Of a stretch of DNA of 64,000 nucleotides, positions 18,153 through 26,085 are shown in pieces. Source of the stretch: Erythrobacter sp. (GTDB taxonomy: Bacteria > Pseudomonadota > Alphaproteobacteria > Sphingomonadales > Sphingomonadaceae); the NCBI GenBank assembly GCA_027311945.1, contig DAICXZ010000008.1, positions 1 to 64,000 on the forward strand, given 5' to 3'. Positions within the stretch are counted from its first letter, which is position 1, and each line of letters begins with the position of its first letter. The position numbers and the translations under genes are program-made. The notes under the pieces are model-generated. The model made no database searches. It saw nothing but the letters and a program-made list of their open reading frames with translations, and had not been told where the DNA came from.

Positions 18153-19085
18153 ATGGAGAATGCAGACAAGGCCCTTATCGCCGCCGCCAACCAGGTCGAG
18201 GCCACTCTTGCAGGCAAGGCCCCGCGCCCCGAAATCGCGAGCTTTTTCGACGATCCGACCAACACTGTGAGCTATGTCGTGTGGGACGCGGAAACGCGCG
18301 AGGCGGCTATCGTCGACTCGGTGCTCGACTTCGATCCTGCCTCGGGCCGCACCAAGTTCGAGTCGGCCGACAGGCTGATCGCCTTCGTGAAAGAGCACGA
18401 GCTCACCGTCACTTGGCTGCTCGAAACGCACGCCCATGCCGATCACCTCTCGGCCGCGCCCTATCTCAAGGAGCAGCTGGGCGGCACGGTCGCCATCGGC
18501 GAACATATCGTCACCGTGCAGGGCGTGCTCGGCAAACTGTTCAATGCGGGAACTGAGTTCCAGCGCGACGGATCTGACTTCGACCGGCTGTTTGCCGATG
18601 GCGAGACGTTCCAGATCGGCAAGTTGCCCGTCACGGTGATGCATGTGCCCGGCCACACGCCTGCCTGTATCGCCTATGTCGTGGGCGATGCGGCCTTCGT
18701 CGGCGACACCATGTTCATGCCCGACTATGGCACCGCACGGGCCGATTTCCCCGGCGGCGATGCGCGCAAGCTGTTCCGCAGCCTGCGCCGCATCCTCGAA
18801 CTGCCCGAGGCGACACGCCTGTTCATGTGTCACGACTATCTGCCCAAGAACCGCAGCCACTACGTCTGGGAAACCACCGTGGGGGCCGAGCGCGAAGGCA
18901 ATATTCATGCCCATGACGGCGTGAGCGAGGACGAGTTCGTGGCGATGCGCGAAGCGCGCGACGCAACGCTCGACATGCCGCGCCTGATCCTGCCCTCGGT
19001 GCAGGTGAACATGCGCGCCGGGCACATGCCGCCCGCGGAAGACAACGGGGTGACTTACCTCAAGATTCCGCTGAACGCCGTCTGA
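18153..19085 (+). CDS. Persulfide dioxygenase-type metallo-beta-lactamase-fold hydrolase
   Basis: A 310-residue MBL-fold protein. The metal motif THAHADH gives His93, His95, Asp97 and His98; His168 (PGHT), Asp185 (VGDTMF) and His227 (CHDY) complete the site. The family (ETHE1/PDO/Blh) oxidises glutathione persulfide to sulfite with one non-haem iron. The start has GAGGAG upstream. It heads the plus-strand sulfide operon, with a 1-base overlap to the YeeE-like gene. No rhodanese domain is fused; the DUF442 function, which is fused in Blh proteins of some bacteria, is encoded separately at 20149. Assignment rests on motif and neighbours rather than on a search. Confidence 0.88.
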   Translation: MENADKALIAAANQVEATLAGKAPRPEIASFFDDPTNTVSYVVWDAETREAAIVDSVLDFDPASGRTKFESADRLIAFVKEHELTVTWLLETHAHADHLSAAPYLKEQLGGTVAIGEHIVTVQGVLGKLFNAGTEFQRDGSDFDRLFADGETFQIGKLPVTVMHVPGHTPACIAYVVGDAAFVGDTMFMPDYGTARADFPGGDARKLFRSLRRILELPEATRLFMCHDYLPKNRSHYVWETTVGAEREGNIHAHDGVSEDEFVAMREARDATLDMPRLILPSVQVNMRAGHMPPAEDNGVTYLKIPLNAV

Positions 19086-19516
19086 TGCTGCCCGGTTTCC
19101 CTCATGCCGAGCCGCTCGCCGGGCTTGCCGGCGGCATTCTGATCGGGCTCGCAGCGGCGGTGATGCTGCTCGGGTCCGGGCGGATCGCGGGTGTCTCGGG
19201 CATTTTCGCCCGCGCCACCGGCGTCGCCAGCAGCTCGTTGCCGCGCGTCGCCGCCTGGGCCTTCGTGCTTGGGCTGCCTGTAGGCGCACTGGTGATCATG
19301 GCGCTGAACGGCCCGCTTACGCCGAGCTTCATGTCGCTGCCGTGGATTGCCGTCGCCGGCCTGGTGGTCGGCGTGGGAACGCGGCTCGGCTCGGGCTGCA
19401 CCAGCGGCCATGGCGTTTGCGGTGTTTCGCGCCTGTCGCCGCGCTCGCTGGTGGCAACGCTCACCTTCATGGCCACCGGCATTGCCACGGTGGCGATCGT
19501 CAACGCCCTGAACTGA
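19085..19516 (+). CDS. YeeE/YedE-family membrane protein, half-size (first of pair)
   Basis: A 143-residue integral membrane protein with about four hydrophobic segments and the family motif GSGCTSGHGVCG near residues 101-112. YeeE/TsuA proteins pass thiosulfate through the membrane by cysteine relay; this is half the usual length, with the other half encoded at 19718. The start overlaps the dioxygenase stop by one base (TGATG). Transport of thiosulfate or another sulfur species is inferred from family and context. Confidence 0.85.
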   Translation: MLPGFPHAEPLAGLAGGILIGLAAAVMLLGSGRIAGVSGIFARATGVASSSLPRVAAWAFVLGLPVGALVIMALNGPLTPSFMSLPWIAVAGLVVGVGTRLGSGCTSGHGVCGVSRLSPRSLVATLTFMATGIATVAIVNALN

Positions 19517-19529
19517 AGAGGAGGTTACA

Positions 19530-19733
19530 ATGCCGAAGAACATGGGATCGCTCGACAAGACCTTGCGCCTCGTTGTCGCCGTGGCGCTCGTCGCCCTCGC
19601 AGTCAGCGGGACGATCACCGGCACCCTCGCCATCGTCGCCTATGTTGTGGCCGCGGTGTTCGTGGTGACCAGCCTCGTCTCGTTCTGCCCGCTCTACCTG
19701 CCCTTGGGGATCAGCACGTGCCGCAAAAACTGA
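19530..19733 (+). CDS. DUF2892 (YgaP-like) small membrane protein
   Basis: A 67-residue protein with two transmembrane segments (about 12-30 and 32-52) and two cysteines (SFCPLYLPLG and STCRKN). The N-terminal MPKNMGSLDKTLRLV is typical of DUF2892, the domain that forms the membrane part of YgaP sulfurtransferases. It is preceded by a strong GAGGAGG site and lies between the two half-YeeE genes. It overlaps the next gene by 16 bases. A role in handling sulfane sulfur at the membrane is inferred. Confidence 0.85.
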   Translation: MPKNMGSLDKTLRLVVAVALVALAVSGTITGTLAIVAYVVAAVFVVTSLVSFCPLYLPLGISTCRKN

Positions 19734-20149
19734 CCTCCGAAGCGCTCGTGGCGCTGGTTTCGGGCGTGCTGTTCGGCGCGGGGCTCGCGCTGGGCGGCAT
19801 GACCGACCCGGCGCGCGTGCGCGGGTTCCTCGACCTGTTCGGCAACTGGGACCCGACGCTGGCCTTCGTGATGGGCGGCGCGGTGCTGGTAATGGCGGCG
19901 GCATGGCTGATCCAGCCGCGCATGATCCACCCGCTCTTCACCAACGTGTTCAGCCTGCCCAAGGTGCGCGACATCACCCCGCGCCTCGTGATCGGTGCCG
20001 GGCTGTTCGGGATCGGCTGGGGTCTGGCCGGACTATGCCCCGGCCCGGGCATCGCAGCGCTGGTAATCGAACCCGTTTCTGCGGCAGTGTTCGTGGCGAC
20101 CATGCTCATCGGCATGGTTCTGGTTCGCCTGTTCGAAAAGGACGCATAA
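19718..20149 (+). CDS. DUF6691/YeeE-YedE-family membrane protein, half-size (second of pair)
   Basis: A 143-residue membrane protein starting at GTG 19718, inside the end of the DUF2892 gene, with GGGGA about ten bases upstream. Four hydrophobic segments are visible, and the motif GLAGLCPGPG near residue 106 carries the single Cys typical of this half of the YeeE family. With the gene at 19085 it probably makes a two-part sulfur-compound channel. Its stop overlaps the next ATG (TAATG), so translation is coupled. Confidence 0.85.
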   Translation: MPQKLTSEALVALVSGVLFGAGLALGGMTDPARVRGFLDLFGNWDPTLAFVMGGAVLVMAAAWLIQPRMIHPLFTNVFSLPKVRDITPRLVIGAGLFGIGWGLAGLCPGPGIAALVIEPVSAAVFVATMLIGMVLVRLFEKDA

Positions 20150-20562
20150 TGGATATTCGCCCCGTTTCCGCCAACGTCGCCGTTGCCCCCCAGATCCAGC
20201 CCGAGGACATGGCTGAGCTGGCCAAGCAAGGCTTCGTGGCGGTGATCTGCAACCGCCCCGATGGCGAAGAACCCGGCCAGCCGGATGTCGCCACGATGCG
20301 CGCCGCAGCCGAAGCGGCGGGCCTTGCCTATCACCACATCCCGATTTCCAGCGGCCAGTTCACCCGCCCTGCCGTGGAGGCCTATGCCGCCGTGCGCCGG
20401 GGCACACCGGGCAAGGTGCTCGCTTACTGCCGCTCTGGCACGCGCTGCGCGACGCTGGAAACGCTCGCCAATCCCGATGGCCTTCCGCTGGCCGAGCGCA
20501 TCAGCAACGCCGCCAAGGCGGGCTACGATCTATCCCCCCTCGCCGCGCAGCTCGAAGACTGA
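20149..20562 (+). CDS. DUF442/TIGR01244-family sulfurtransferase-like protein
   Basis: A 137-residue protein with the dual-specificity-phosphatase-like fold of the DUF442 family. The active-site loop is Cys94-R-S-G-T-R-Cys100 (AYCRSGTRC). This domain is fused to the persulfide dioxygenase in Blh proteins of other bacteria, where it is thought to handle sulfane sulfur. Here it is free-standing but in the same operon. The ATG at 20149 overlaps the previous stop by one base. Confidence 0.87.
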   Translation: MDIRPVSANVAVAPQIQPEDMAELAKQGFVAVICNRPDGEEPGQPDVATMRAAAEAAGLAYHHIPISSGQFTRPAVEAYAAVRRGTPGKVLAYCRSGTRCATLETLANPDGLPLAERISNAAKAGYDLSPLAAQLED

Positions 20563-20594
20563 GCGCGCCACCAACCCTCATCAGGAGCCGCCCC

Positions 20595-21818
20595 ATGCCA
20601 TCGCCCCATATCTATGACGTCGTTATAATCGGGGGTGGCTCCGCCGGTATTTCCACCGCGTCCTCGCTGCTCAAGCGACGGGGGCTCGATATCGCGATCG
20701 TGGAGCCTTCCACCGACCATTACTACCAGCCCGGCTGGACCATGGTCGGCGGCGGGGTGTTCGATGTGGCCGTTACCCGGCGCGATATGGCCAGCGTCAT
20801 GCCCAGGGGTGTGACCTGGGTGCGTCAGGCGGCGGCCAGCTTCCAGCCCGAACACAATCAGGTGACGCTGGCGGACGGCACCACGCTTGCCTACCGCCAG
20901 CTCGTCGTCTGCCCCGGCATTCGGCTCGCGTGGGAAAAGATCGCCGGGCTTGCCGCGACACTCGGCAAGAACGGCGTAACCTCGAATTACCGTTACGATC
21001 TCGCGCCATACACGTGGGAGCTGGTAAAAAATCTCAAGTCGGGGCGCGCGATCTTTAGCCAGCCGCCGATGCCGATAAAGTGCGCCGGTGCGCCGCAGAA
21101 GTCGATGTACCTATCGTGCGACCAGTGGCTCGACGAGGGCGTGCTCGGCGATATCGAGGTCGAGTTCCGCAATGCCGGCGGCGTGCTGTTCGGGGTCGAG
21201 GCCTATGTCCCGGCGCTGATGGACTATGTCGAACGCTATGGCATCCAGCTCAAGCTGGGCTCGAACCTGATCGCGGTGGACGGCCCGGCCCAGCTGGCCA
21301 CCTTCGCCACGGCCGAGGGCGAAATCACCCGCGAATTCGATATGCTGCACGTGGTGCCCCCGCAGGTCGCGCCCGACTTCATCGCGCAGAGCCCGCTGGC
21401 TGCCGAAAGCGGCTTTGTCGACGTCGACCAGTTCACGCTTCAGCACGTGCGCTACCCCAATGTCTGGGGCCTTGGCGATGCGGGCTCGATGCCCAACGCC
21501 AAGACCGCAGCCGCCGTGCGCAAGCAGGCGCCCATCGTGGCAGTGAACATGCTCGCCACACTCGACGGCAAGCAACCGGTGACCGACTACGACGGCTATG
21601 GCTCGTGCCCGCTGACGGTGGAGCGCGGCAAGATCGTGCTCGCCGAATTCGGCTATGGCGGGAAACTGTTGCCCAGCTTCCCCACCTGGCTGATCGACGG
21701 CACGAAACCGGCGCGGCTGTCGTGGCTGCTCAAGTCCGAGGTGCTGCCGTGGATCTACTGGAACGGCATGCTCAAGGGCCACGAGTGGCTGGTGAAACCA
21801 ACCCCGCGCGCCGCTTGA
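20595..21818 (+). CDS. sqr: Sulfide:quinone oxidoreductase, type II
   Basis: A 407-residue FAD enzyme that oxidises sulfide to sulfane sulfur and passes electrons to the quinone pool at the inner face of the membrane. The FAD-binding motif IIGGGSAG is at residues 11-18. Cys163 (IKCAGAPQK) and Cys338 (GYGSCPLT) are the two active-site cysteines, matching the two-Cys arrangement of type II (mitochondrial-like) SQR. The motif WGLGDAGSMPNAKTAAA near 291-307 is also of this family. The C-terminal helix pair (about 375-400) suits membrane association. It is the central enzyme of this island; the quinol it makes can be used by the bd oxidase encoded downstream. Confidence 0.93.
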   Translation: MPSPHIYDVVIIGGGSAGISTASSLLKRRGLDIAIVEPSTDHYYQPGWTMVGGGVFDVAVTRRDMASVMPRGVTWVRQAAASFQPEHNQVTLADGTTLAYRQLVVCPGIRLAWEKIAGLAATLGKNGVTSNYRYDLAPYTWELVKNLKSGRAIFSQPPMPIKCAGAPQKSMYLSCDQWLDEGVLGDIEVEFRNAGGVLFGVEAYVPALMDYVERYGIQLKLGSNLIAVDGPAQLATFATAEGEITREFDMLHVVPPQVAPDFIAQSPLAAESGFVDVDQFTLQHVRYPNVWGLGDAGSMPNAKTAAAVRKQAPIVAVNMLATLDGKQPVTDYDGYGSCPLTVERGKIVLAEFGYGGKLLPSFPTWLIDGTKPARLSWLLKSEVLPWIYWNGMLKGHEWLVKPTPRAA

Positions 21819-21833
21819 TCGAGCGACAACGCC

Positions 21834-23651
21834 ATGGCCGATACATCGCCTGACACCCCTGCTGACCAGCAAAGGCAAGCCACCATTCCCGGCGCGCTGT
21901 CGCGGCTGTTCCCGATCCTGCAATGGGGCCGCGTCTACACCACGCAGACACTGAGCGACGACCTCGTCGCGGCGGTGATCGTCACGATCATGCTGATCCC
22001 GCAAAGCCTCGCCTATGCGTTGCTGGCGGGGTTGCCGCCGGTGGTCGGGCTCTATGCCTCGATCATGCCCTTGGTCGCCTATGCGGTGTTCGGCACCAGC
22101 CGGACTCTGGCAGTGGGGCCGGTCGCGGTGGTCAGTTTGATGACCGCTTCGGCTGCCGGGGCCATCGCCGCTCAGGGCACACCCGAGTATCTTGAAGCGG
22201 CGATTACCCTTGCCGCCTTGTCAGGCGTGATGCTGGCCGTGCTCGGGTTCCTGCGGCTCGGTTTCCTTGCCAACCTGCTTTCGCACCCGGTCATTTCGGG
22301 CTTCATCACTGCCTCGGGTGTCCTGATTGCCACAAGCCAGCTGAAACATGTGCTGGGCGTAAGCGCGAGCGGCGACAACTGGCCAGCCATGCTCGGCGCA
22401 CTCGCTTCGCAGATCGGCAGCATCAACTGGATAACCGTCGCCATCGGCCTGCCGGTCACTTTGTTCCTGTTCTGGGTGAGGAAGGGCGCCAAGCCTTTGC
22501 TGCTTTCCTTCGGGCTTAAACCACGGCTGGCCGATGTTATCGCCAAGGCCGGGCCAGTGGTCGCCGTGGCGATCACGATTCTGGTGGTGATGGGCTTTGA
22601 CCTCGGCGAAAGTGCGGGCGTGAAAATCGTGGGCGCTGTGCCCCAGGGCCTGCCGCCGTTTTCACTGCCATCCACCGACCCCACGCTGCTCGGCAAGCTG
22701 TGGGTGCCCGCGCTGCTGATCTCCATTATCGGCTTTGTCGAAAGCGTCTCGGTCGCGCAGACGCTCGCGGCCAAGCGCCGCCAGCGCATCGACCCCGACC
22801 AGGAGCTGATCGGCCTTGGTGCATCGAACATCGCCTCGGCATTGAGCGGCGGCTATCCGGTGACAGGCGGCTTTGCCCGCTCGGTGGTGAACTTCGATGC
22901 CGGCGCGCAGACCCCGGCGGCGGGGGCCTACACCGCCGTGGGCATTGCGCTGGCCTCGCTGTTCCTCACCCCGCTGCTGTTCAACCTGCCCATCGCGACG
23001 CTGGCCGCGACAATCATCGTCGCCGTGCTCAGCCTGGTCGACCTCAAGACACCGGAGCTGCTGTGGCGCTATTCCAAGAGCGACTTTGCAGCCCATGTCG
23101 CCACCATCGGCGTCACCTTGCTCGCGGGGGTCGAGCTGGGGGTGATTTCGGGGGTCGCGGTCGGCCTGCTGCTGTTTCTGTGGCGCGCCAGCCGCCCCCA
23201 TGCAGCCGTGGTCGGGCGCGTTCCCGAGACCGAGCATTTCCGCAATGTCGAGCGGCACAAGGTCTTCACCGCGCCGCATATCCTCTCGATCCGCATCGAC
23301 GAGAGCCTGACCTATCTCAACGCCCGCTGGCTGGAGGAATATGTGCTCGAACGCGTGGCCGAGCGCCCTGCCCTGCGCCACGTAATCCTGATGGCAAGCG
23401 CAGTGAACGAGATCGACGCCTCGGGCCTCGAAAGCCTCGAAGCGATCAACCATCGGCTCGCCGATGGCGGCATCCGCCTGCACCTCTCCGAAGTGAAAGG
23501 CCCGGTGATGGACCGGCTCCAGCGCACACACTTCCTCGATGAGCTGGGCGGCAAGGTCTATCTCAGCCAGGCCCGCGCCTTTGCCGAATTGCTGGACGAT
23601 GACGGCAGCGCGCCCGTTCATAGCGCCGACTGGGCGCGCGGAATGATCTGA
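21834..23651 (+). CDS. SulP-family anion transporter with C-terminal STAS domain
   Basis: A 605-residue transporter. It has the SulP signature near residue 60-90 (IPQSLAYALLAGLPPVVGLYASI), about 10-12 hydrophobic helices to residue 450, and a STAS domain (about 470-590; ILMASAVNEIDASGLESLEAI). SulP proteins move sulfate, bicarbonate or other anions. In this operon sulfate or sulfite export, or uptake of sulfate, is plausible; direction cannot be told. Its stop overlaps the start of a tiny HTH gene by one base. Confidence 0.9.
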   Translation: MADTSPDTPADQQRQATIPGALSRLFPILQWGRVYTTQTLSDDLVAAVIVTIMLIPQSLAYALLAGLPPVVGLYASIMPLVAYAVFGTSRTLAVGPVAVVSLMTASAAGAIAAQGTPEYLEAAITLAALSGVMLAVLGFLRLGFLANLLSHPVISGFITASGVLIATSQLKHVLGVSASGDNWPAMLGALASQIGSINWITVAIGLPVTLFLFWVRKGAKPLLLSFGLKPRLADVIAKAGPVVAVAITILVVMGFDLGESAGVKIVGAVPQGLPPFSLPSTDPTLLGKLWVPALLISIIGFVESVSVAQTLAAKRRQRIDPDQELIGLGASNIASALSGGYPVTGGFARSVVNFDAGAQTPAAGAYTAVGIALASLFLTPLLFNLPIATLAATIIVAVLSLVDLKTPELLWRYSKSDFAAHVATIGVTLLAGVELGVISGVAVGLLLFLWRASRPHAAVVGRVPETEHFRNVERHKVFTAPHILSIRIDESLTYLNARWLEEYVLERVAERPALRHVILMASAVNEIDASGLESLEAINHRLADGGIRLHLSEVKGPVMDRLQRTHFLDELGGKVYLSQARAFAELLDDDGSAPVHSADWARGMI

Positions 23652-23809
23652 TGGCCACCATCCCCGACAAGGACGCGCGCTGCCGCGCCATCGAAGCGCT
23701 GATCGCTGCGGGCGCCGGCGTGTGCGAGAGCTGCCGTAAAATGGGTGTGTCGGAGAAGACCTTCTACCGCTGGCGGAAGGCGCAAGCTGCCTTGCCACAT
23801 AACAGTTAA
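23651..23809 (+). CDS. 52-residue helix-turn-helix protein
   Basis: ATG at 23651 overlaps the SulP stop (TGATG) and the frame runs to TAA at 23809. The protein carries the motif ESCRKMGVSEKTFYRWRKAQ (residues 26-45), the HTH of IS3-family transposase OrfA, plus cysteines at 11, 25 and 28. No transposase catalytic part or terminal inverted repeat is present. It may be a domesticated regulator, or a relic of an insertion sequence. A 17-bp palindrome begins the base after its stop codon, at the promoter of the next peroxiredoxin gene. Confidence 0.6.
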   Translation: MATIPDKDARCRAIEALIAAGAGVCESCRKMGVSEKTFYRWRKAQAALPHNS

Positions 23810-23826
23810 ACGATTACTATAATCGT
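23810..23826 (+). promoter_or_regulatory. Palindrome over the -10 of the second peroxiredoxin gene
   Basis: ACGATT-ACTAT-AATCGT (6-bp arms, 5-base spacer) contains a perfect TATAAT (23818-23823), 66-83 bases upstream of the peroxiredoxin ATG. No good -35 sits 17 bases away (TTGCCA at 23792 is 20 bases off), so an activator or extended element may be needed. This is a candidate operator for the ArsR-type or the 52-residue HTH protein. Confidence 0.5.
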
Positions 23827-23891
23827 ATATTCGAGTTGGCCAAGTGAGTCGCCCACGCCTAGTTCGGACTCACCAATCAAGGAGACCAACG

Positions 23892-24521
23892 ATGAGCCTG
23901 CACATTGCCGACACCGCCCCCGATTTCACCGTCGATTCGACCATGGGCCCGATCAGCCTGCACGAATGGGCCGGCGATTCCTGGGTGTTCTTCTTCAGCC
24001 ACCCGGCCGACTTCACCCCCGTCTGTACCACCGAAATGGGCATGACCGCCAAGCTTTCCGCCGAGTTTGCCAAACGCAACGTCAAGCCGCTGGGCCTTTC
24101 GACCGACACCGTTGAAGAACACCGCGCCTGGGTCGGCGACGTGGAGGAGACGCAGCACACCACGCTCGATTTCCCGATCGTGGCCGATCCCGATCTCAAG
24201 ATCGCTGCGCTTTACGACATGATCCACCCCGGCCAGAGCGAGACCGCCGCCGTTCGCTCAGTCTTCATCATCGATCCCGACAAGAAGATCCGCCTGATGA
24301 TGACCTACCCGATGAGCGTGGGCCGCAATTTCGACGAGATTATCCGGGTGATCGATTCGCTCCAGCTCACCGACCGCGCCCGGGTCGTCACCCCGGCCAA
24401 CTGGGTGCCGGGCGGCGATGTCATCATCCCGCCCTCGATCGACGATGCAGCTGCCACTGCCATGTTCCCGCAAGGCTTCACCACCCTCAAGCCATACCTG
24501 CGCCTGACCAAGGTCGATTGA
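23892..24521 (+). CDS. 1-Cys (Prx6-type) peroxiredoxin, second copy
   Basis: A 209-residue peroxiredoxin. The ATG at 23892 follows AAGGAGA. The active site SHPADFTPVCTTE gives the peroxidatic Cys45, the same motif as in the product of 17432-18073, though the rest of the sequence differs. The tail (PANWVPGGDVIIPPSI) is the Prx6 C-terminal domain. It has its own promoter with a palindrome over the -10 and a hairpin after the stop. It probably protects the sulfide-oxidising apparatus from peroxide. Confidence 0.9.
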   Translation: MSLHIADTAPDFTVDSTMGPISLHEWAGDSWVFFFSHPADFTPVCTTEMGMTAKLSAEFAKRNVKPLGLSTDTVEEHRAWVGDVEETQHTTLDFPIVADPDLKIAALYDMIHPGQSETAAVRSVFIIDPDKKIRLMMTYPMSVGRNFDEIIRVIDSLQLTDRARVVTPANWVPGGDVIIPPSIDDAAATAMFPQGFTTLKPYLRLTKVD

Positions 24522-24531
24522 ACGCCTCCCA

Positions 24532-24560
24532 GCCCGCCACTGCACAGCCCAGTGGCGGGC
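24532..24560 (+). terminator. Hairpin after the second peroxiredoxin gene
   Basis: GCCCGCCACTG / CAGTGGCGGGC (24532-24542 and 24550-24560) makes an 11-bp perfect stem with a 7-base loop, 10 bases after the stop. It is followed by ATAACCCTTTCC rather than a proper U-run, so it may be a weak terminator or an attenuator before cydA. Confidence 0.55.
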
Positions 24561-24630
24561 ATAACCCTTTCCACCGACCCAACGAAGGTCTAGAGCCGCT
24601 CCAGCCCTCACTCAGCCCTAGGTGAGCCTT

Positions 24631-26085
24631 ATGTTTGAAGCCTCCGACGCGCTCCTCCTCGCGCGCATCCAGTTCGCCTTTACGGTGAGCTTTCACTTCA
24701 TCTTCCCCGCCTTCTCGATCGGGCTGGCGAGCTATCTCGCGGTGCTGGAAGGGCTGTGGCTGAAAACGGGCCGCCAGGTCTATCTCGACCTCTTCAAGTA
24801 CTGGCTGAAGATCTTCGCCATGGCCTTTGCCATGGGCGTCGTCTCCGGCATCGTCATGTCCTACCAGTTCGGCACCAACTGGTCGGTCTTCTCCGACAAG
24901 GCCGGGCCGGTGATCGGCCCGCTCATGGCCTACGAGGTTCTGACCGCCTTCTTCCTTGAGGCGGGCTTCCTTGGCGTGATGCTATTCGGGATGAACAAGG
25001 TGGGCAAGAAGCTCCACTTCTTCGCCACACTTATGGTGGCGGGCGGCACCTTCGTCTCGGCCTTCTGGATCCTCTCGGTAAACTCGTGGATGCAGACGCC
25101 CACCGGTTTCGAGATGGGCGCCAACGGCCAGTTCCTGCCGGGCGAGAGCTGGTTCGACATCGTCTTCAACCCCAGCTTTCCCTACCGCCTCGTTCACACC
25201 GTGATCGCGGCCTATCTCACCACCGCCTTCGTGGTCGGCGGCGTCGGGGCCTGGCACCTGCTCAAGGACAAGACCAACCAGCACGCGCGAAAAATGTTCT
25301 CGATGGCGATGTGGATGGCCGCGCTGGTTGCCCCGGTGCAGATTTTCGCTGGTGACATGCACGGGCTCAACACGCTGGAGCATCAGCCCCAAAAAGTCAT
25401 GGCGATGGAGGGGCACTATGAAAGCCACCCCGACGGCGCGCCGTTCTACCTTTTCGGCATCCCCAACGACGAGACGCAGACGCTCGACTACGCGGTAGGC
25501 ATACCCAAGCTCTCCAGCCTGATCCTCAAGCACGACCTCAATGCACCGCTCGCCGGGCTCGACACCATTCCCGATGACGAACAACCGCCGGTCTTCATGG
25601 TGTTCTGGGCCTTCCGGATCATGGTCGCGATTGGCGTGGGCATGATGCTGCTTGGCTTCTGGAGCCTGTTCGCGCGCTGGCGCGGCACGCTATACGAATG
25701 GCCCCTGTTGCACCGCGCGGCGATCGTGATGGGGCCGACCGGCTTCGTGGCGGTGATCGCCGGGTGGATCACCACCGAGGTCGGCCGCCAGCCCTATACG
25801 GTCTATGGCCTGCTGCGCACCGCGCAATCGGCCAGCCCGCTCGATGCTCCGGCAGTCGCTGCCAGCCTGCTTGCCTTCGTGCTGGTCTATTTCGCCGTGT
25901 TCGGGGCGGGCGTGTGGTATATTCTCAAATTGATGCAGAAGCCCCCGCATAAGGGCGAGAAGGGCGTCAAAAGTACTGCAAAGGGGCCGGTCCGCACCGC
26001 AGGCATAACGCCAGGCCCATCGCAAAACCCCAACGATCCCACCGCCCTGCCGCAAGACCACGAGGAGGCGACCGATGGCCGTTAA
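24631..26085 (+). CDS. cydA: Cytochrome bd-type quinol oxidase subunit I
   Basis: A 484-residue haem-bearing subunit of the bd/CIO oxidase. ATG 24631 is chosen over GTG 24622 because AGGTGA lies five bases before it and MFEASDALLLARIQFAFT is the usual N-terminus. Likely haem ligands are His22 (VSFHFIFPAF) and His189 (YRLVHT); Glu102 and Glu110 fit the proton path. The Q-loop is short, as in CIO-type enzymes, and GRQPYTVYGLLRT is present. The C-terminus carries an unusual charged, Pro-rich tail (about 440-484). bd oxidases are less sensitive to sulfide and cyanide than haem-copper oxidases, which explains their place behind SQR. It overlaps cydB by 11 bases. Confidence 0.95.
   Translation: MFEASDALLLARIQFAFTVSFHFIFPAFSIGLASYLAVLEGLWLKTGRQVYLDLFKYWLKIFAMAFAMGVVSGIVMSYQFGTNWSVFSDKAGPVIGPLMAYEVLTAFFLEAGFLGVMLFGMNKVGKKLHFFATLMVAGGTFVSAFWILSVNSWMQTPTGFEMGANGQFLPGESWFDIVFNPSFPYRLVHTVIAAYLTTAFVVGGVGAWHLLKDKTNQHARKMFSMAMWMAALVAPVQIFAGDMHGLNTLEHQPQKVMAMEGHYESHPDGAPFYLFGIPNDETQTLDYAVGIPKLSSLILKHDLNAPLAGLDTIPDDEQPPVFMVFWAFRIMVAIGVGMMLLGFWSLFARWRGTLYEWPLLHRAAIVMGPTGFVAVIAGWITTEVGRQPYTVYGLLRTAQSASPLDAPAVAASLLAFVLVYFAVFGAGVWYILKLMQKPPHKGEKGVKSTAKGPVRTAGITPGPSQNPNDPTALPQDHEEATDGR

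Noticed and set aside
23651-23809. IS3 insertion sequence
   Set aside because: Only the HTH part is present; no OrfB, DDE motif or terminal inverted repeats were found around it.
23844-23891. Earlier GTG start of the second peroxiredoxin
   Set aside because: The added residues are not of the family, and the ATG at 23892 has AAGGAGA just upstream.
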